Assembly (NCBI GenBank): GCA_017398165.1 | Contig: JAFQHB010000158.1 | Location: 1 to 9,758, forward strand | Length of the DNA: 9,758 nt | Source: Bacillota bacterium | Lineage (GTDB): Bacteria; Bacillota; Dehalobacteriia; UBA4068; UBA4997 | Reading direction: 5' to 3' | Shown here: one piece after another, positions 7,313-9,758 of the stretch | Layout: each line of letters opens with the position of its first letter | Numbering within the stretch: the stretch's first letter is position 1 | Translations under genes and position numbers: made by a program | Notes under the pieces: generated by a model | Databases searched by the model: none | What the model was told of the DNA's origin: nothing | What the model saw: the letters and a program-made list of their open reading frames with translations, nothing else

Positions 7313-7449
7313 ACGTCCTCCAATATGTTTGCCGTTTGGGGGGTACGGCGTTTTTGCGATTGTTTTTCCGCGAAAATGCCCGCAAAAAAATATCCGCAAA
7401 AACATCCGGATGGCAATAATATTTCAATAGAAACAATATTCCAGATAAT

Positions 7450-7478
7450 AGTATACATCATTTGTGCTGAAAAAACAA
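7450..7478 (-). promoter_or_regulatory. Predicted sigma-A promoter for the thioesterase gene
   Basis: On the minus strand TTGTTT (7473-7478) and TATACT (7450-7455) are separated by exactly 17 bases. The -10 box matches consensus at five of six positions; the -35 box is weak. Transcription would start near 7443, giving a leader of about 130 bases before the ATG at 7312. No other good minus-strand promoter is visible in this interval. Confidence 0.5.
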
Positions 7479-7510
7479 CACGGCGCAGGAAAAACCGGGC
7501 GGAAAATCTC

Positions 7511-7539
7511 TTGCCAAAAAGCGCTTTTTATAATATAAT
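7511..7539 (+). promoter_or_regulatory. Predicted sigma-A promoter for glmS
   Basis: TTGCCA (7511-7516) and a perfect TATAAT (7534-7539) are separated by 17 bases. A second, overlapping TATAAT (7529-7534) has a 12-base spacing and is less likely. Transcription would begin near 7546, giving a leader of about 118 bases before the glmS ATG. Confidence 0.65.
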
Positions 7540-7663
7540 CTGTCATATATATGATATGTAAAATGCCATTAGTGTGGCCGGATGGTGTATAGACGCCTAT
7601 GCAGGCGGCAGGGCGGAGAAATATAGGTGTGAATTATTCGGTGTAAAATGGGAGGAAAAGACT

Positions 7664-9496
7664 ATGTGTGGTATAGTAGGCTATGCAGGCGTGAATGAAG
7701 CCGCACCCGTATTGCTGAAGGGTTTGGAGAAGCTGGAATACCGCGGCTATGATTCCGCGGGTATCGCCGTATTGAACGGCAGAGAGATCGAATTTGCCAA
7801 GGCTGCCGGTAAATTGCAGGTGCTGCGCGACCTGACCGAGGAGGGTGCTACGGTACACGGCCGCATCGGCATCGGGCACACCCGCTGGGCTACCCACGGC
7901 GAGCCGAGTGATGTCAACGCGCATCCGCATGTCAGCAATTCCGGGCGTTTCGCGGTGGTACATAACGGTATTATTGAGAATTACCAGCAGCTGAAGGCTA
8001 TGCTGCTGGGCAAGGGCTTTACCTTTCTCTCGCAGACTGATACCGAGGTCATCGCGCAGCTTGTGGAGTATTATTACGGCAAGTGCGGCGATATGCTGGA
8101 GACTATGTGCCGTATAGTCGGCAAGCTGGAGGGCTCTTATGCACTGGGCATACTGTGTGCCGATCAGCCCGATCGCTTTTATGCCGTACGCAAGGACAGC
8201 CCGCTGGTGCTGGGTCTGGGCGAGGGCGCCAATCTGGTGGCTTCGGATGTATCGCCGATGCTGGCCTATACGCAGCGCGTCTGCTATCTGGATGATCAGG
8301 AGATTGTGGTGCTGCAGGCTGATAACGTAGCTGTCTACGATATCAACGGCGAGCGGATAGAGAAAGAAGTAACCGTGATCGACTGGGACGTATCGGCGGC
8401 GGAAAAGGGCGGCTATGAGCATTTTATGTTCAAAGAGATCATGGAGCAGCCGCAGAGCCTGCAAAAGACTATCAGCCCGCGTCTGCAGGACGGGGAGATA
8501 GTGCTGGATGATTTCCACATCACGCGTGAACGTCTGGAGGACTTCCGTAAAATTTATATCGTGGCCTGCGGTTCTTCTTATCACGTGGGGGCAGTGGGCA
8601 AATACGTGCTGGAGCAGACCACGCGTATCCCGGTAGAGGTGGATATCGCTTCGGAGTTTCGTTACCGCAACCCGATCATTGATGAGCATACGCTGATGAT
8701 CGTGATATCTCAATCCGGCGAGACGGCCGATACCATCGCCGCGATGCGTGAGGGCAAGCGTCAGGGCTCGCACGTTTTGGCTATTGTCAACGTGCTGGGC
8801 TCCACCATCGCGCGTGAGGCGGATGATGTGCTCTACACCTGGGCCGGGCCGGAGATCGCTGTCGCCACCACCAAGGCATACAGCACGCAGCTGGCGGTGA
8901 TCTACCTGCTGGCGCTGAAATTTGCCGAGCTGCTGGGTACTATGGCGGCGGAGGAACGCGCTGCCCATTATCAGGCGCTGCAGCAGCTGCCGCAGCAGAT
9001 GGAGAGCCTGCTGGCAGAAAAAGAAGAAATACAGTTTATGGCCTCGCAGCTTTATAACAAGCACAGCATTTTCTTCATCGGGCGCAACCTCGATTATGCG
9101 GTGGCGCTGGAGGGCAGCCTGAAGCTGAAAGAGATATCGTACATCCATTCCGAGGCTTATGCCGGCGGCGAGCTGAAGCACGGTACTATCTCGCTGATCG
9201 AGCAGGGCACGCTGGTGGTGACGCTGGCTACGCACGATGCGCTGGTGGATAAGATCAAAAGCAACGCCGAGGAAGTAAAAGCGCGCGGCGCGTATCTGCT
9301 GGCAGTGGCGGTGCGCGGGGATGAGCGTATGGCCGAGGTGGCCGACGCAGTATTCTATGTACCGAGGACTTTGCCGCTGCTGCAGCCCTCGTTGACGGTG
9401 CTGCCGCTGCAGTTGTTCTCTTATTACGTTGCCAGTCAGAAAGGCTGCAGTATTGACCAGCCCAAGAATCTGGCGAAATCCGTAACCGTAGAATAG
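7664..9496 (+). CDS. glmS: Glutamine-fructose-6-phosphate aminotransferase (isomerizing)
   Basis: GlmS makes glucosamine-6-phosphate from fructose-6-phosphate and glutamine, the committed step to UDP-GlcNAc for peptidoglycan. The protein is 610 residues, the normal length. It begins MCGIVGYAG, with Cys2 becoming the N-terminal nucleophile of the class II glutamine amidotransferase domain (about 2-220) after Met removal. GHTRWATHGE (71-80) and HNG (100-102) are the usual glutamine-site motifs. Two SIS sugar-phosphate isomerase domains follow: the first with CGSSYH (302-307) and SQSGETADT (349-357), the second with LKLKEISYIHSEAY. The C-terminus DQPKNLAKSVTVE is the family's closing signature. 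The ATG at 7664 is fixed by the required Cys2 and by GGGAGG eight bases upstream. An in-frame upstream extension to 7574 would bury that Cys, so I reject it. The gene has its own promoter and terminator. The leader holds no recognisable glmS ribozyme. Confidence 0.98.
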   Translation: MCGIVGYAGVNEAAPVLLKGLEKLEYRGYDSAGIAVLNGREIEFAKAAGKLQVLRDLTEEGATVHGRIGIGHTRWATHGEPSDVNAHPHVSNSGRFAVVHNGIIENYQQLKAMLLGKGFTFLSQTDTEVIAQLVEYYYGKCGDMLETMCRIVGKLEGSYALGILCADQPDRFYAVRKDSPLVLGLGEGANLVASDVSPMLAYTQRVCYLDDQEIVVLQADNVAVYDINGERIEKEVTVIDWDVSAAEKGGYEHFMFKEIMEQPQSLQKTISPRLQDGEIVLDDFHITRERLEDFRKIYIVACGSSYHVGAVGKYVLEQTTRIPVEVDIASEFRYRNPIIDEHTLMIVISQSGETADTIAAMREGKRQGSHVLAIVNVLGSTIAREADDVLYTWAGPEIAVATTKAYSTQLAVIYLLALKFAELLGTMAAEERAAHYQALQQLPQQMESLLAEKEEIQFMASQLYNKHSIFFIGRNLDYAVALEGSLKLKEISYIHSEAYAGGELKHGTISLIEQGTLVVTLATHDALVDKIKSNAEEVKARGAYLLAVAVRGDERMAEVADAVFYVPRTLPLLQPSLTVLPLQLFSYYVASQKGCSIDQPKNLAKSVTVE

Positions 9497-9509
9497 TCGT
9501 GTTTTATCA

Positions 9510-9546
9510 GTCCCGCTATCTGATATGGATAGCGGGGCTTTTTTCT
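9510..9546 (+). terminator. Rho-independent terminator of glmS
   Basis: CCCGCTATC (9512-9520) pairs perfectly with GATAGCGGG (9528-9536) around a 7-base loop, followed by GC and then a run of T residues from 9539. It begins 13 bases after the glmS TAG stop and separates glmS from the tRNA gene. Confidence 0.9.
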
Positions 9547-9576
9547 GCCTTTTTTGCGCCTGGTGTGAAAAAACTC

Positions 9577-9605
9577 TTGACTTGCCGGGCTGTTGTGTGT
9601 ATAAT
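9577..9605 (+). promoter_or_regulatory. Strong sigma-A promoter for the tRNA gene
   Basis: TTGACT (9577-9582) and a perfect TATAAT (9600-9605) are spaced 17 bases apart, near the ideal. Transcription would start about 9612, only a few bases before the mature tRNA 5' end, as is common for single tRNA genes. It lies after the glmS terminator, so the tRNA is transcribed independently. Confidence 0.85.
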
Positions 9606-9618
9606 TAAAATACTGTTT

Positions 9619-9694
9619 GGGGGTATAGCTCAATTGGTAGAGTGGTGGTCTCCAAAACCATAGGTTCTGGGTTCGAGTCCTAGTGCCCCCGCCA
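9619..9694 (+). tRNA. tRNA-Trp (anticodon CCA)
   Basis: The 76 bases fold as a full cloverleaf. The acceptor GGGGGTA pairs with TGCCCCC, with one G-T wobble. The D arm starts GCTC and ends GAGT. The anticodon stem GTGGT/ACCAT encloses the loop CTCCAAA with anticodon CCA, and the T arm CTGGG-TTCGAGT-CCTAG is regular. The discriminator is G and the 3' CCA is encoded. It decodes UGG. Base 24 is G, paired with C11, so it does not carry the Hirsh-type change (A24) that turns tRNA-Trp into a UGA suppressor. This is the tRNA most likely to misread UGA as a near-cognate, which matters for the prfB internal UGA. Confidence 0.97.
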
Positions 9695-9695
9695 G

Positions 9696-9734
9696 AAAAA
9701 GCCGTCAATCTTGTATAAAGATTGACGGCTTTTT
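9696..9734 (+). terminator. Terminator after tRNA-Trp, possibly bidirectional
   Basis: A perfect 17-bp inverted repeat (9696-9712 with 9718-9734) surrounds a 5-base loop. Its core is GCCGTCAATCTT / AAGATTGACGGC, with A5 before and T5 after. It starts two bases past the tRNA CCA end. The A-tract on the left means it could also stop transcription arriving on the minus strand from beyond the window. Confidence 0.92.
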
Positions 9735-9758
9735 CAATGATATCCACCCTTACGGGTG

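Larger units (their letters stand above)
7313..7663. other. Divergent intergenic region between the thioesterase gene and glmS
   Basis: This 351-base AT-rich stretch carries no gene that I can support. It holds a minus-strand promoter for the thioesterase (7450-7478), a plus-strand promoter for glmS (7511-7539) and both leaders. It also contains a 10-bp palindrome CATCCGGATG (7403-7412) and three copies of CGCAAAAA (7351-7358 inverted, 7381-7388, 7395-7402). The first and last copies extend to a 9-bp inverted repeat, GTTTTTGCG / CGCAAAAAC. All of these lie in the thioesterase leader. Confidence 0.7.

Noticed and set aside
7574..7663. Upstream in-frame extension of glmS by 30 codons
   Set aside because: The glutaminase needs Cys at position 2, and the GGGAGG ribosome site fits only the ATG at 7664.
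7546..7663. glmS ribozyme
   Set aside because: I could not find the conserved core or cleavage-site sequence, and the predicted leader is shorter than usual for this ribozyme.
7634..9235. Open minus-strand frame of 533 codons
   Set aside because: It is antisense to glmS, whose motifs are complete, so it is a shadow frame.
9619..9694. tRNA-Trp as a dedicated UGA suppressor
   Set aside because: The anticodon is CCA and base 24 is G, so neither an anticodon change nor the Hirsh-type D-arm change is present. Only ordinary near-cognate misreading remains possible.
9436..9747. Minus-strand frame of 103 codons with GGTRTRTQNLWFWRPP
   Set aside because: This is the well-known false protein obtained by translating the reverse of a tRNA gene; it spans tRNA-Trp and two terminators.

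Overview
The window carries six protein genes and one tRNA gene from a bacterium that is most likely a member of the Bacillota (Firmicutes), possibly a gut lineage. The reasons are the two-subunit transketolase, strong AGGAGG-type ribosome sites, a SecA with a C-terminal zinc knuckle, and an interspersed repeat of a type I remember from gut Firmicutes genomes. I cannot place it to genus. GC is moderately high in genes, while gene-free stretches are AT-rich.

Layout, minus strand (transcribed right to left): a hotdog-fold thioesterase (6791-7312), secA (4001-6652), prfB for release factor 2 (2728-3825), the two halves of a transketolase (1632-2441 and 678-1613) and a small five-helix membrane protein (114-650), closed by a strong terminator at 78-103. 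Between secA and prfB lies an imperfect inverted repeat of about 79 bases (3888-3966). Between prfB and the transketolase genes lies a palindromic interspersed repeat (about 2512-2648). Layout, plus strand: glmS (7664-9496) with its own promoter, leader and terminator, then tRNA-Trp(CCA) (9619-9694) with a near-consensus promoter and a perfect 17-bp terminator stem. The 7313-7663 interval is a divergent promoter region serving glmS and, in the other direction, the thioesterase.

The genes are mostly housekeeping: protein export (SecA), translation termination (RF2), tryptophan decoding (tRNA-Trp), non-oxidative pentose phosphate metabolism (transketolase) and the first step of amino-sugar synthesis for peptidoglycan (GlmS). 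The thioesterase and the membrane protein have no assigned specific role.

The most notable observation is in prfB. Most bacteria control RF2 with an early UGA crossed by a programmed +1 frameshift. Here an early UGA (codon 27) sits almost exactly where the classical one does, but the reading frame is the same on both sides, and the slippery CUU-UGA-C and its upstream AGGGGG are absent. Either this is a base change or sequence error, or RF2 here is made by UGA readthrough (or by re-initiation at a CTG just downstream) instead of frameshifting.
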